Shown: in pieces, positions 50,941 to 61,277 of the stretch
Layout: each line of letters opens with the position of its first letter
How positions within the stretch are numbered: position 1 is the stretch's first letter
Source: CAWFKW01 sp963816535
GTDB lineage: Bacteria; Bacteroidota; Ignavibacteria; Tepidaquicellales; OLB5
Direction: 5' to 3'
Assembly: GCA_963816535.1 (NCBI GenBank)
Contig: CAWFKW010000003.1
Span: 186,001-250,000, forward strand
Length of the DNA: 64,000 nt
Notes under the pieces: generated by a model
Told to the model about the DNA's origin: nothing
What the model saw: the letters and a program-made list of their open reading frames with translations, nothing else
Databases searched by the model: none
Translations under genes and position numbers: made by a program

Positions 50941-51918
50941 TTAATGCAATTTTCTTCTCTTATTGAGGTATTCCATAAGCGAGATATCAAATGGGGAATC
51001 TGTAGATAACAGCACATAATCTATATTATTGGACCGGCAGGCGGATTTATATTTGTCCAGAAACTCCTGAACCGCCTCTTTATATGAATTTACAACAGAT
51101 AAAGGCTGCGAGAGCATTTCCCTGTTTGTTTCAAGGTCTTTAAAAACGGTAGGAGAATCTAAAGCAAAACTCATCTCCATCGGGTCGAGTACCTGGAAAA
51201 CTATAACTTCGTTTTTGTTGTATCGAAAATGCTTTAATGAATTTATAACAGCGTCCTGGTCGTCGAACAGGTCGCTGAATATCATGACCAGCCCTCTTCG
51301 CTTAATTCTCTCCGCGACGCTGTTTAATGCCGCAGCAGTATTGGTTTTTCCTGAAGATTCTATGCCCGCAAGATGAGTCAAGATCAGTTTCAGATTCTGG
51401 CTCGTGGCTTTCGGCGGTATTAATGTCTTTATGTCTTCATCATAAACCACAAGCCCTGCCGCGTCTTTCTGGAAAAACATAAGGACCGAAAGAGATGCCG
51501 CAAGGTAAGTGGCATATTCGAGCTTTGTTATCTCGCCGGTCTTACCGCCCTCGGCCCTGCCGTCTTTTTTATTGAATAATTTTCTCAGAGATGAAACTGC
51601 GCCAAGCCCGGAGCCTGCAGATTTGAAAGACATCGACTTGCTTGCATCAACTATGAGGTAAGATTTTAGATTTGTTTCTTCTTCGTATTGTTTAATGTAG
51701 TACCGGTCTGTCCTGCCAAGCACTTTCCAGTCAAGGTACTTAATATCATCCCCCGGCATATACTGCCTGTGCTCCGCAAATTCAACGCTGAAGCCGTGGT
51801 AAGGGCTTTTATGCATTCCTGCAATAAAGCCCTCCACAACTAAACGCGCTTTTAACTCAATGTTGGATAGTTTGGAGATTACAGAAGGCTTGAGATATTT
51901 CCTGTAATCGGTCTGCAA
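50941..51918 (-). CDS. DUF58-domain protein (VWA-like, MoxR-associated family)
   Basis: The 325-residue protein contains the DUF58 signature FVEGFIAGMHKSPYHGFSVE-like region, EHRQYMPGDDIKYLDWKVLG, then a VWA-like MIDAS strand LIVDASKSMSF and VMIFSDLFDDQD. DUF58 proteins work with MoxR ATPases, usually in one operon. Here the MoxR gene is 13 kb away and on the opposite strand. The upstream TPR lipoprotein gene is 6 nt away and probably co-transcribed. Confidence 0.88.
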   Translation of the reverse strand: MQTDYRKYLKPSVISKLSNIELKARLVVEGFIAGMHKSPYHGFSVEFAEHRQYMPGDDIKYLDWKVLGRTDRYYIKQYEEETNLKSYLIVDASKSMSFKSAGSGLGAVSSLRKLFNKKDGRAEGGKTGEITKLEYATYLAASLSVLMFFQKDAAGLVVYDEDIKTLIPPKATSQNLKLILTHLAGIESSGKTNTAAALNSVAERIKRRGLVMIFSDLFDDQDAVINSLKHFRYNKNEVIVFQVLDPMEMSFALDSPTVFKDLETNREMLSQPLSVVNSYKEAVQEFLDKYKSACRSNNIDYVLLSTDSPFDISLMEYLNKRRKLH

Positions 51919-51924
51919 TAGCTG

Positions 51925-52647
51925 TTACTGGTTATCCTTCTTCTTGTCTGAAGAATTTATCTTTGGCTTTACATCAGTAGGTTTTTTATCGCCCTGTTTT
52001 TTCACATCTACTTTGCCCGTATCATTCTTCTGACCGTTATCTTTCTTGTCGCCTTCTTTTTTATCGCCGGTATTGTTTTCGCCTGCGGTCTTATTTGAAT
52101 CGTTTGCCTGGGAGTTCTTTATAATGTCTTCGATCGAGCGGTTATCCTGCAGCATTTGCAGCATCATTCTCGCAGATTCGCTCATCTTCTCGTTAGGGTC
52201 CTCATCTTTAGGGTATTTTGCAAGAAAATTCTGGTACGATTCAATAGCCATTTGCTTATCCTTCAGCATCTCATCATAAATAAACGCTATCATGAATAAC
52301 GCGTATTTCGATTCTTTTGCCGCCGGAAATTTTGTCGAAAGGTCTTTGTAGTATTTTATTGCATCGTTATAATCCTTAAGATTATCCACGTAGATCTTTG
52401 CAATGTTTGTATAAACTTCAGGCGCTCTCTGGGAATTCGGATAATCTTTCAGGAACTGGCTGTAAATATCAATAGCTTCATTATATGCTTTTTTTGCATC
52501 ATCCAGCTTGTTATCTGTCTCAAACTTCTTTGCCTCTTCCATCTTATTCTTAGCGTTTAGCAGGTAGCTGTCTTCGGATTGCTTAGAACATGAACTCAGC
52601 AGAAATGAAACTATCAAAAGCGGTACCATAAAACTTAGTTTGCGCAT
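51925..52647 (-). CDS. TPR-repeat lipoprotein
   Basis: From ATG 52647 the protein has a lipoprotein signal (LSFMVPLLIVSFLLSSC). TPR units follow (DDAKKAYNEAIDIYSQFLKD, YNDAIKYYKDLSTKFPAAKE, QMAIESYQNFLAKYPKDEDP), resembling BamD/YfiO-type outer-membrane lipoproteins. The tail of about 75 residues is a low-complexity Lys/Asp/Asn-rich linker. It probably anchors an envelope complex. A frame extension upstream lacks a signal sequence and is disregarded. Confidence 0.85.
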   Translation of the reverse strand: MRKLSFMVPLLIVSFLLSSCSKQSEDSYLLNAKNKMEEAKKFETDNKLDDAKKAYNEAIDIYSQFLKDYPNSQRAPEVYTNIAKIYVDNLKDYNDAIKYYKDLSTKFPAAKESKYALFMIAFIYDEMLKDKQMAIESYQNFLAKYPKDEDPNEKMSESARMMLQMLQDNRSIEDIIKNSQANDSNKTAGENNTGDKKEGDKKDNGQKNDTGKVDVKKQGDKKPTDVKPKINSSDKKKDNQ

Positions 52648-52791
52648 AATTATATTGATTTTGATTAAGTTAGATTTGAGTAAATCAGTAAATATTTTTA
52701 AATTAAAACACCTTCCGGCGATTAACAAAATTAGGAATATACCTCTTTAGAATCAATGTACGGAAATTTATTAGGTTTAACGCCCAGCCTG

Positions 52792-54036
52792 CTATTTTAC
52801 AAGGATCATCTTCCGGCTAACAGAGGTTTCGCCCAGCGTTAACCTGTAAAAATAAACGCCGCTGGGTTTAGAAGATGCGTTCCATTCAACCTCGTATTGG
52901 CCTGCATGCAAAGGCTTATTTATTAATTCCGCAACCGCCCTGCCCAGGATATCATACACAATAATTTGGGCGTTTGTCCCCGGGTTAACGCCCGCAGGTA
53001 TTGTGAACCTTATTTTTGTGGATGGGTTAAACGGATTGGGAAAGTTCTGCGAAAGCGTAAATTCGGCAGGTACGCCGCTTATAGGTCTAATCCCGTTCGG
53101 GGGTTCAAACTTGAAAAGCGCGGTTATCGGAAGATGATCGGATGCATAATGCAGCGCATTTGCAACAGTCTGGCCAACGGCAAGGTTAGGCGGGTGGTTT
53201 ATTGAATCATTGTAATGCTGACCGTCGTTGCCGTAAGGATTCAAAGACTGCGGTATATAAGTTACGCCTCCCTGGTCAATCAGTCCCTGCGAAAATAATA
53301 TCATATCGAACCTGTCATCCATGCCTCCTGTGGCGCCGCCCCCAAAAGACCTTGTTCTTGTAGACTGGGTGTGATAAGGAGCATATGCGGGATTATTCCA
53401 TATCCCCGATAAGCTGAGAACGTCCACAAAGTATCCCTGTATTCCGCCCGGAGCCAGAAGTTTTTGGTAAGCTGATTCCGATGACCCGTATATATTAAAA
53501 TCTCCCATTACCATGAAATTTGTTCCCGCCGGGAAAAGGTTCGTGACTTTCCTTAGGCTGTCTACTTCCTGTGCGCGGCTTAACTCGTTTGCAGACCCCG
53601 TGCTTGCCTTAAGATGAACAGCAAAGAGGATAAGTGTGTCCTGAGTAGCGTTATGAAAAATTTTGAACATGTAAATATTGCGCAGGTCGGTTACAATTGG
53701 AGTGTTGCTGATAAAAGTAAATTTGTTCGATTTGAAATAGATTTCACAATCGGTATCGGGTCCGTCTATAAACGTTCCTGACTGGTATACGCCTATGCCT
53801 GCAAGGTTCAGTACTTTATCCCTGAACGCATTCGCCATTGCTTGCGAGGTCATTTCTTCCACAACCAGCACGTCAGGATTGAACGCATTCATTGTAGTTC
53901 TGAAATAAGGATTTCTGACTGCCGAATCTCCGGCCACATAGTTCAAAAGATTGTACGCCATAACTCTGGCAGTATCCTGGCCATACGTATGCGCGGCCAA
54001 TAACATAAACAAAAATGCAAAACTGAATGATCTCAT
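52792..54036 (-). CDS. Secreted endonuclease/exonuclease/phosphatase-family protein with T9SS sorting domain
   Basis: A signal peptide (SFAFLFMLLAAHTYGQ) is followed by an EEP domain at about 20-310: VMAYNLLNYVAG, Glu in DVLVVEEMTSQAMA, HLKAS, NFMVMGDFNIYGSSES with the catalytic Asp-x-Asn, and the C-terminal ASDHLPITALF with the His. A T9SS sorting domain ends SRKMILVK. It is likely an extracellular nuclease or phosphoesterase for nutrient acquisition; the substrate is not resolved. Confidence 0.9.
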   Translation of the reverse strand: MRSFSFAFLFMLLAAHTYGQDTARVMAYNLLNYVAGDSAVRNPYFRTTMNAFNPDVLVVEEMTSQAMANAFRDKVLNLAGIGVYQSGTFIDGPDTDCEIYFKSNKFTFISNTPIVTDLRNIYMFKIFHNATQDTLILFAVHLKASTGSANELSRAQEVDSLRKVTNLFPAGTNFMVMGDFNIYGSSESAYQKLLAPGGIQGYFVDVLSLSGIWNNPAYAPYHTQSTRTRSFGGGATGGMDDRFDMILFSQGLIDQGGVTYIPQSLNPYGNDGQHYNDSINHPPNLAVGQTVANALHYASDHLPITALFKFEPPNGIRPISGVPAEFTLSQNFPNPFNPSTKIRFTIPAGVNPGTNAQIIVYDILGRAVAELINKPLHAGQYEVEWNASSKPSGVYFYRLTLGETSVSRKMILVK

Positions 54037-54132
54037 GGGAATTATCTCGGAAATGACAGCAATATAACCGGAAATTAAAAGAAGGACAATGAATTTAAGC
54101 GGTTAAAAAACTTAAAATTAGATCTTAAAAAC

Positions 54133-54369
54133 TCAGTTTCTGCAATTCCAGAGATTGATGAAAATTGAATACACGTAATACATCCTTCCTGTAATTTCAT
54201 CAAATGCGGCTTTTCCGCTGACTAACTCCGAATTTATTGTGTTTTTAAGATTCGTCATTTTCCCAATGACTCCGTCAATATTGCAGCTCATAAATGTAAG
54301 CAGGTCTACTTCCGCACTGTCGCGAAGGGCTACTTCAATTTCACTTAAAAATTCTTTTTCTTCGAACAT
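54133..54369 (-). CDS. Small protein of unknown function
   Basis: The 78-residue ORF (acidic N-terminal helix FLSEIEVALRDSAEVDLLTF, two Cys) has no recognised domain, no signal peptide and no clear partner. It is moderately protein-like and precedes the divergent M29 peptidase gene region. It may be real, but evidence is limited to the open frame and composition. Confidence 0.4.
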   Translation of the reverse strand: MFEEKEFLSEIEVALRDSAEVDLLTFMSCNIDGVIGKMTNLKNTINSELVSGKAAFDEITGRMYYVYSIFINLWNCRN

Positions 54370-54602
54370 ATTCTTTATTTACGGAATAAAAATAATTTAT
54401 TAAAAATTTGTTTTACATACTTGCTTTACGGTAATTTTAGTTTATATTTTTTAATAACTTAAATTCGCTTCAATTCTGCTAATGCCCGGAGAAAAAACAT
54501 TATTTTTTGCGCCATAAAGCATTTATACCGTGTTTATGAATGGTTATAAAGTCAGGATATCAGTATTTTAGTATTCTGTAAACAATTCTTGAGGGGGAAA
54601 TT

Positions 54603-55835
54603 GTGACCGAAGAAATTTTAGCAAAATATGCAGCGGTTGTTATTGAGGCCGGCTTAAATCTGCATAAGGACCAATGCCTTCTGATTAGCTGCGGGGTTGA
54701 TAATTACGATTTCGCGCTGCTGGCCGCTAAAGTTGCGTATCAAAATGGAGCGAGATATGTAGATATAAGCGTGTCCGGATCAAAACTTACAAAAATCAAA
54801 TCGCATTATTCAAATCCCGAAAACCTGAACTTTATTCCAAATTATGTAACCGGTAAAGCGCTGGAACTTCTGGCAGACGATTGGGCTCACCTGAGAATAG
54901 ATACTACCGAAGAAACCGATGAACTTGCCGATGAAGATATTTCAAACCTGGAAAAGATATCAAGGGCTGAAAGAAACGCCATAAAGCTCTTCACAAAACA
55001 GCTTATCGGCTTCAGAAAAAAATGGTGCATAATAGCCGTACCGGGAAGGAAATGGGCCGATAAAATATTTGGCAACCATTATACAGAAGCAAATTACGAA
55101 AAACTAAGCGGCGCTTTATCAAAAATATTAAGACTGGATAGCCCCGACCCTGTTGCAACATGGAAAGAACATTCGGAAGTTCTGCACCGCAGAGCCGTCA
55201 AGCTTACTGAAATGAATCTTGACAGGATCCGGTTTTGGGGCGGAGGAACAGACCTTGAGCTGGGGCTTATACGCGGGGCAAAATGGAAAGGAGGCTACGG
55301 CGAAACCGCAACTATGACAAAATTCATTCCCAATCTGCCAACCGAAGAAGTTTTCACGACCCCGGATTTTACAAAGACAAACGGAACGGCTAAAGTAACA
55401 AGGCCCGTTAAGGTATTGGAAAAAACAGTTACCGGAGCCTGGTTTGAATTCAAAGAGGGCAAAGTGGTCAAATTCGGAGCCGAAACAAACCGCGAAGCGC
55501 TCGAGAAATTTTTGGAAGTTGACGAAGGCGCCCGGTACCTTGGAGAAGCCGCGCTGGTTGACAGCTTCTCGCCGATTTTCCAAAGCGGCATAGTTTTTAA
55601 CAGCATACTCTATGATGAAAATGCCGCATGCCATATTGCGCTTGGCAGAGGGTTCAGCTCGGTATTGCCCGATACGGATGAAGTAACCAGCGAAAGCGAG
55701 CTAAAGAAACTCAAATGCAATATGTCTCTTGTTCACACAGATTTTATGATCGGACACGAATACATTAACGTGTCCGGTTTCAACAGTTCAAAAGAAGAAA
55801 TAGAAATAATCAAGAACGGCAAATTTGCAATTTAA
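54603..55835 (+). CDS. M29-family aminopeptidase
   Basis: Translation starts at GTG behind GAGGGGGAAATT. The 410-residue protein has the M29 (AmpS/aminopeptidase T) layout. The metal ligands are the Glu in PTEEVFTTPDF, Glu in GARYLGEAALVD, His in ENAACHIALGRGF, and His/Asp in LVHTDFMIGHEYINVSG. It is a cytosolic two-metal aminopeptidase of broad specificity. It leads a long plus-strand run of metabolic genes. Confidence 0.92.
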   Translation: MTEEILAKYAAVVIEAGLNLHKDQCLLISCGVDNYDFALLAAKVAYQNGARYVDISVSGSKLTKIKSHYSNPENLNFIPNYVTGKALELLADDWAHLRIDTTEETDELADEDISNLEKISRAERNAIKLFTKQLIGFRKKWCIIAVPGRKWADKIFGNHYTEANYEKLSGALSKILRLDSPDPVATWKEHSEVLHRRAVKLTEMNLDRIRFWGGGTDLELGLIRGAKWKGGYGETATMTKFIPNLPTEEVFTTPDFTKTNGTAKVTRPVKVLEKTVTGAWFEFKEGKVVKFGAETNREALEKFLEVDEGARYLGEAALVDSFSPIFQSGIVFNSILYDENAACHIALGRGFSSVLPDTDEVTSESELKKLKCNMSLVHTDFMIGHEYINVSGFNSSKEEIEIIKNGKFAI

Positions 55836-55860
55836 AATTCTGAATTTTATTGAGGCAACT

Positions 55861-57372
55861 ATGAGCGAGAAATTTAAGAACTTAATAAACGGCGAGTGGA
55901 GAGAACCGGCCGCCGGAAAATATTCTGAGAACAGAAATCCTGCAGATAAGAACGACCTGATAGGCTTGTTCCCCTCTTCAACTAAGGAAGAAACTGAACA
56001 AGCTATTAAAGCCGCAAAAACGGCTTATGAAAAATGGAGGCTTGTTCCTGCGCCAAGACGCGGCGATGTGCTGAAAATTGTCGGCGACATGATGAATGAA
56101 AAAAAAGACGAAATTGCTTTTGAGATGACGCGCGAGATGGGCAAGGTTATAGCAGAAACGAAGGGCGATGTTCAGGAAGGTATCGACACTGCGTACTATG
56201 CGGCCTCTGAAGGCAGAAGGCTTTTCGGGCACACGGCGCCCAGCGAACTACCCAACAAAATGAACCTCAGCTTCAGGACGCCGATAGGAGTTGGCGGATT
56301 TATCACGCCGTGGAATTTCCCTATGGCTATTCCAACGTGGAAACTCTTCCCTGCTCTTGTTTGCGGCAATACCTGCGTATTTAAACCTGCTGAGCTGACT
56401 CCAAAAACGGCTCACACGCTAGTCGAAATAATTGATAAAGCTATGCGGGAAGCGCTCGGAAAAGATTATATCCCGGGAGTAATTAACCTGCTCCATGGAA
56501 AAGGAAGCGTTGTTGGAGAGGCTCTTATTTCCAGCCCGGATATAGACCTGATCTCATTCACAGGCTCAACCTCAGTAGGTAAAAGAATAAGCGAAGTCGC
56601 AGGCTCATCGCTGAAAAGAGTTTCTCTTGAGCTTGGCGGTAAGAACGCGCAGATAGTAATGGACGATGCAAACCAGGAACTTGCCCTCGAGGCGGTTCTG
56701 TGGGGAGCTTTCGGGACTACGGGACAGAGATGCACGGCTACTTCGCGGCTCATACTGCACAAAAAGATCCACGATGAATTTATGAATGCGCTTATCACAA
56801 GAACAAAAAAACTACAATTGGGTTACGGCAACAATAAAGGAGTGGACGTAGGGCCGGTTGTGAGCGAAGGACAGAGAGAATCGGTTCACGGCTATGTTAA
56901 AATAGGCCGGGAAGAAGATAAGGCTACGCTGGCTTTGGGGGGCGAATTCGCAACAGGGGGCGAGCTGGATAAGGGATGGTTTTATAAACCCACCATATTT
57001 ACCAATGTAAACAGGAACATGAGAATTGCAAGAGAAGAGATATTCGGGCCGGTGCTTTCCGTTATAAAAACAGAATCCCTCGATGAAGCAATTAATATAT
57101 TGAATGATACTAAATACGGGCTGTCATCATCTATATTTACCCAGGATGTTAACTCGGCGTTCAAAGCCGTGAGAGATATAAAGGCAGGCATCACTTACAT
57201 TAACGGCGCTACAATAGGAGCGGAAGCTCATATGCCTTTTGGCGGCGTGAAAGAAACGGGCAACGGCCACCGCGAAGGAGGCTGGACCGTTTATGATTTC
57301 TATACTGAATGGAAAGCGGTTTATGTTGATTACTCAGGGAAATTGCAAAAGGCGCAAATTGATAATTACTAG
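55861..57372 (+). CDS. NAD(P)-dependent aldehyde dehydrogenase
   Basis: ALDH superfamily protein of 503 aa from ATG 55861. The cofactor region is GGFITPWNFPMAIPTWKLFP, followed by FTGSTSVGKRISEVAGSSLK, catalytic Glu in SLELGGKNAQIVMDDA, catalytic Cys in GTTGQRCTATSRLI, and EEIFGPVLSVIKTE. Sequence style (SELPNKMNLSFRTPIG) resembles semialdehyde or aminoadipate-semialdehyde-type ALDHs, but the aldehyde cannot be named. It lies 25 nt after the M29 gene. Confidence 0.92.
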   Translation: MSEKFKNLINGEWREPAAGKYSENRNPADKNDLIGLFPSSTKEETEQAIKAAKTAYEKWRLVPAPRRGDVLKIVGDMMNEKKDEIAFEMTREMGKVIAETKGDVQEGIDTAYYAASEGRRLFGHTAPSELPNKMNLSFRTPIGVGGFITPWNFPMAIPTWKLFPALVCGNTCVFKPAELTPKTAHTLVEIIDKAMREALGKDYIPGVINLLHGKGSVVGEALISSPDIDLISFTGSTSVGKRISEVAGSSLKRVSLELGGKNAQIVMDDANQELALEAVLWGAFGTTGQRCTATSRLILHKKIHDEFMNALITRTKKLQLGYGNNKGVDVGPVVSEGQRESVHGYVKIGREEDKATLALGGEFATGGELDKGWFYKPTIFTNVNRNMRIAREEIFGPVLSVIKTESLDEAINILNDTKYGLSSSIFTQDVNSAFKAVRDIKAGITYINGATIGAEAHMPFGGVKETGNGHREGGWTVYDFYTEWKAVYVDYSGKLQKAQIDNY

Positions 57373-57378
57373 GTTTTG

Positions 57379-58275
57379 ATGGCAGAAGACAGAGACAATT
57401 ATGGGCCTGAAGAGCTATATGTCACGGCCTATTCAGCGTATGCTGCAAATGATTACCCGATGGCTGTCGAGTATTTCACAAAGTACCTTGAAGTCGTAAA
57501 AGGCGATCTTGAAACATATTATAACCGCGGACGGTCGTTCCTTGAACTAAAGAGGTTCTCTGAAGCTTTGGCCGACTTTGATAAAGCTATAGAAATTGAT
57601 CCGCTTGACAATCTTTCATACAACAATAAGGGGCTCGCTTTTCTGAATCTCGGGAGCCCTGAAAAAGCGATAGAAAATTTCAACAAGGCTATTGAAATAG
57701 AACCGAATTTCCCGGAGTGTTTCAGCAATCGCGGCGTGGCAAATGCGCAGCTTGGGAATTTAGAAGCTGCAATAAACGACCAGAAACGGGCAACCGAACT
57801 CGACCGGACTTATTTCAAAGCATTTAATAATTTAGGAAACATCTACGCAAAACAGGGCATTCTTGAGCTGGCTCTGGAAAATTACCAGACTGCGCTAAAG
57901 CTAAATCCTTACTCACCCGAAACCCGCAGCAATCTTTCATATACGTTGTATGCGCTCAAAAAATACGACGAAGCCGCGCTGGAGTGCGAAAAAGCTATTT
58001 CATTGTTTCCTGATTTTGCTGACGCTTACGCAAATCTGGGACTTATAAAATACGATCTTGCAGATTTCAGCCAGGCGCTTAAGAATTTCAATAAAGCTAT
58101 CGAACTCAATCCGGGAAACGATGAGGCTTTTTACGGACGGGGGCTGACTTATTACAAGACCGGGAATTTTAAGGAAGCCGTGGCTGATTGGGAAACATCT
58201 TTAAATATTAACATAGAGCGCAAAGATGAAATAAGTAAGTTAATGGAAACCGCTAAAAAGAAGATAATTTACTGA
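57379..58275 (+). CDS. TPR-repeat protein
   Basis: About 298 aa, made of some eight tetratricopeptide repeats (AVEYFTKYLEVVKGDLETYY, EALADFDKAIEIDPLDNLSY, KAIENFNKAIEIEPNFPECF, QALKNFNKAIELNPGNDEAF). There is no signal peptide. It is a cytoplasmic scaffold or adaptor. The ATG is 7 nt after the ALDH stop, so co-transcription is likely. Confidence 0.85.
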   Translation: MAEDRDNYGPEELYVTAYSAYAANDYPMAVEYFTKYLEVVKGDLETYYNRGRSFLELKRFSEALADFDKAIEIDPLDNLSYNNKGLAFLNLGSPEKAIENFNKAIEIEPNFPECFSNRGVANAQLGNLEAAINDQKRATELDRTYFKAFNNLGNIYAKQGILELALENYQTALKLNPYSPETRSNLSYTLYALKKYDEAALECEKAISLFPDFADAYANLGLIKYDLADFSQALKNFNKAIELNPGNDEAFYGRGLTYYKTGNFKEAVADWETSLNINIERKDEISKLMETAKKKIIY

Positions 58276-58398
58276 AAAGCGGCTGTTCACTTTCCGTCTT
58301 CCAACTCAATAATACCCTAAAATTTACGATTTTTCTTTACGAAATTTTAAATTATCATAGTTCAATCAAAAAAATAACACACGAAGCTTACTTATTAG

Positions 58399-60241
58399 AT
58401 GAATAATATTAATTACAGTAAACGAAGTCTTGCTTTAGGCGCAGTATTTATTTTTAACCTTATAATTGCTGCATTGCTGTTCATTGGGGCAAGCAAGCTT
58501 GCCGCCAGGGGGACGGATAATTTTAGATCTATGAAAGACGCCGCTAAAGAAAAAGGCGCTTTCGCTGGCTGAAAACCTGTACTCTAAGTTTAAGAAATCT
58601 GATGAAGTAAGGAAAGACCCGCCGGAAATACTTGCCGAGCAGAATTCGTTTGACGTAACTAAATATGATCTGAGCCTTTGGTTCGATATCCCGGCAAAAA
58701 CCATTAAGGGCGATCTGATAATGGAAGCATATTCCCTGTCGGATACACTCGGCGTTGTTTACCTTAATTTGTACGATAACATGAAGGCGATCTCAGTTTC
58801 ATTCCTTGAAAATCCGGACACGAAAGATACTTCCGGCGACCTTCGGAAAATGTCAGGATGGAACGATGCATCCTTCAGGCAGGATAATAATTATTTGGTT
58901 ATAAACCCGGGCGTAAAAATTCCGTCAGGCGAAACATTCCTTGTTAAAGTGAGCTATTCGGGTTCGCCGAAAAAACTTGGGTTTGATTCGTTCTCATTTA
59001 AAGAGTTTTACGGAAACATGGCGATATACACTCTCAGCGAACCGAACTACGGGCCGGTATGGTGGCCTTCTAAAGACCTTCCTTCTGATAAGGCGTTTAC
59101 TGAACTGCACATTCATACCCCGCCGGGAATGAAAGCGGCATCGAACGGAACGCTGACTGACGTATCTGCCGGCGAAGACAGTACTTTTGTTTACAGCTGG
59201 AAAAGCTCTTACCCAATTGCTTCTTATCTTGTGAGCATCGTAGTTACAAAATTTGCTTACTGGGAAGATTCATACACTTCGCTTGACGGAACCAAAACAA
59301 TGCCTCTTACATATTACGTGTTTCCCCGGGATTCGGCTAAATCGAGGATCGACTGGAGCAAGACTCCTGAAATGATAAAAATGCTGGCAAACGATTTCGG
59401 CGAGTACCCGTTCATCAATGAAAAATACGGCATGGCGCAGTTTGGGTGGACAAGCGGAGCTATGGAACATCAAACTTTGACCTCCTATGGTTATCTTCTT
59501 GTGACCGGAGATAATGCGTACGATAATGTTGTGATCCATGAACTCTCACACCAGTGGTTCGGCGACGCGGTAACGCTGATGAACTGGAAGAACATCTGGC
59601 TGAATGAAGGCTTTGCTTCATACTGCGAGGCGCTTTGGCAGGAACATGTGAGCGGCAAACAGGCTTACCTTGATTATATGAAAGCGTTTGATTACGGCTA
59701 TTTTTCAGGGACTGTATATGACCCATCGGGCTTTATCGATTCACCGCCTGTGTATGCCACCGTATATCAGAAAGGCGCATGGGTGCTGCACATGCTCAGG
59801 GGAGTATTAGGCGATGATACGTTCCTTAAGGGTATGCGCGAGTATTACGAGAGATTCAAATACAGGAACGCCGAAACAAGCGATTTCATGGGAGTAATGG
59901 AAGAAGTAAGCGGTAAAAAACTCGATTGGTTCTTTGACGAATGGGTTTACAAGGGAACAGGAAGGCCTAAATACGAATATTCATGGAAGTTTGAGGACTT
60001 CCAGGGAACCAATTCCGGAGACTATACGGTGAGGCTTCAGCTCAAACAAGTACAGGATGATATGGTCTATAAAATGCCGATAAAAATTACTATTGTTACC
60101 GATGACGGGAAACAGGACTTTACAATCTTCAATGACGCCAGGAACCAGGATTTTCAGTTTGTGGTAAATTCAAAACCTAAAGAAGTGCAAGTTGACCATG
60201 AAGGCTGGATATTAAAGAAAATAGCAAAAGGAAAATATTAG
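58399..60241 (+). CDS. M1-family aminopeptidase with N-terminal membrane anchor, frameshifted near 58555
   Basis: The long intact frame begins at ATG 58721 and covers most of the enzyme: substrate loop SGAMEHQT (GAMEN variant), zinc motif VIHELSHQWFGDA, and third ligand Glu in WLNEGFASYCEAL. Upstream, ATG 58399 opens another frame encoding an anchor (LALGAVFIFNLIIAALLFIG) that ends at TGA 58572. Removing one G of the GG at 58555-58556 joins them as KDAAKEKALSLAENLYSK and gives a normal M1 N-terminal domain (YDLSLWFDIPAKTIKGDLIM). Either an assembly error or a true frameshift separates anchor and catalytic part. Confidence 0.85.
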
Positions 60242-60269
60242 CATCGGCGAAGCAAATTCAATATCATCC

Positions 60270-61277
60270 GTGCAGCATGTGGAACTCCTTGATCTTTACA
60301 GGCAGGAATTCCGCAAAGACATTATTTGCTATGAACCGTTGACCGCGCATGGATCAGACAGGGAAATTGTACGGCTCGGAGATAATAATGGTAATACCGC
60401 TATAGGAATCTTCAACGATAACGTTTCTGAAAACAGGGCGTTCATTGAATTTGACCTGCATTTCAAAAAACACGGAATTAATGTTCCTTTTATTTTCCGT
60501 ATCAGCGACGACTTGAGGTTCTACCTGATGGAAGACCTAGGAGATACAACATTGCTGGTAAAGATAAAAGAAGGTCCCGGCAAGCAGTTCGGCGAAAAGG
60601 AAACCGAGCTTTATAAGAAAGCTCTTTCGGTTCTTCCGGAATTTCAGATAAAAGCCGGGCCGATGTTAGATTTTGGACTCTGTTACCAGTTTGATGAGTT
60701 TGGCGGCCCGAACATTGTTCATGACATGAATTATTTCAAGGAACGTTTCCTTCTTAATTTCTACAACGGAGAAATTGATTTCGAAAGACTGGATGAAGAA
60801 CTGGGTTACCTGAAAGCGCGCGCCCTTGAAATGGGCAGGGAATTTTTCCTTTACAGGGATTTCCAATCGAGAAACATAATGATAAAGGGAGATGAATTAT
60901 TTTTTATTGACTTTCAGTCCGGAAGGAAAGGATCCCTGCTTTATGACCTCGCCTCGCTGCTGTATGACGCTAAGGCTAAAGTGCCGCAGGAAATCAGGGA
61001 AAGCCTGATCGATTATTATATCAACGAAATAGGCAAATACCGCGTATTTGACAAAGAAACGCTGAAGCTTTATTTCTGGTATTTTGCCGTGATCAGGATA
61101 CTGCAGGCATTGGGCGCATATGGTTTTCTCGGAATTGTTAAAGGCAGAAGCAAATTTCTTGAGAGCGTACCTTACGCTCTGGCAAACATAAACGTTATTT
61201 TGAACGAAAAAGTTAAAGACCCCGAAGTTAATTATTTACGAACAATATTCAGACAATTACTAAATGAAAAAACATAA
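60270..61277 (+). CDS. APH/AmgK-like sugar or aminoglycoside phosphotransferase-family kinase
   Basis: The 335-residue kinase-fold protein has an N-lobe block YLMEDLGDTTLL typical of cell-wall sugar kinases (AmgK-like). The catalytic loop is YRDFQSRNIMI with the Brenner Asp and Asn, and the metal motif is FFIDFQSGRKGSLLYDLASL. It probably phosphorylates a sugar or amino sugar, perhaps in cell-wall recycling; no nucleotidyltransferase partner is adjacent. It begins at GTG and its end overlaps the next gene by 14 nt. Confidence 0.75.
   Translation: MQHVELLDLYRQEFRKDIICYEPLTAHGSDREIVRLGDNNGNTAIGIFNDNVSENRAFIEFDLHFKKHGINVPFIFRISDDLRFYLMEDLGDTTLLVKIKEGPGKQFGEKETELYKKALSVLPEFQIKAGPMLDFGLCYQFDEFGGPNIVHDMNYFKERFLLNFYNGEIDFERLDEELGYLKARALEMGREFFLYRDFQSRNIMIKGDELFFIDFQSGRKGSLLYDLASLLYDAKAKVPQEIRESLIDYYINEIGKYRVFDKETLKLYFWYFAVIRILQALGAYGFLGIVKGRSKFLESVPYALANINVILNEKVKDPEVNYLRTIFRQLLNEKT

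Noticed and set aside
55128..55634. 168-codon minus-strand ORF inside the M29 peptidase gene
   Set aside because: It is antisense to conserved metal-ligand regions of the peptidase and has no domain.
60237..60270. A second AUU start, for the AmgK-like kinase
   Set aside because: The frame is open back to ATT near GGAAAAT, but the added residues do not look conserved and a GTG is available.
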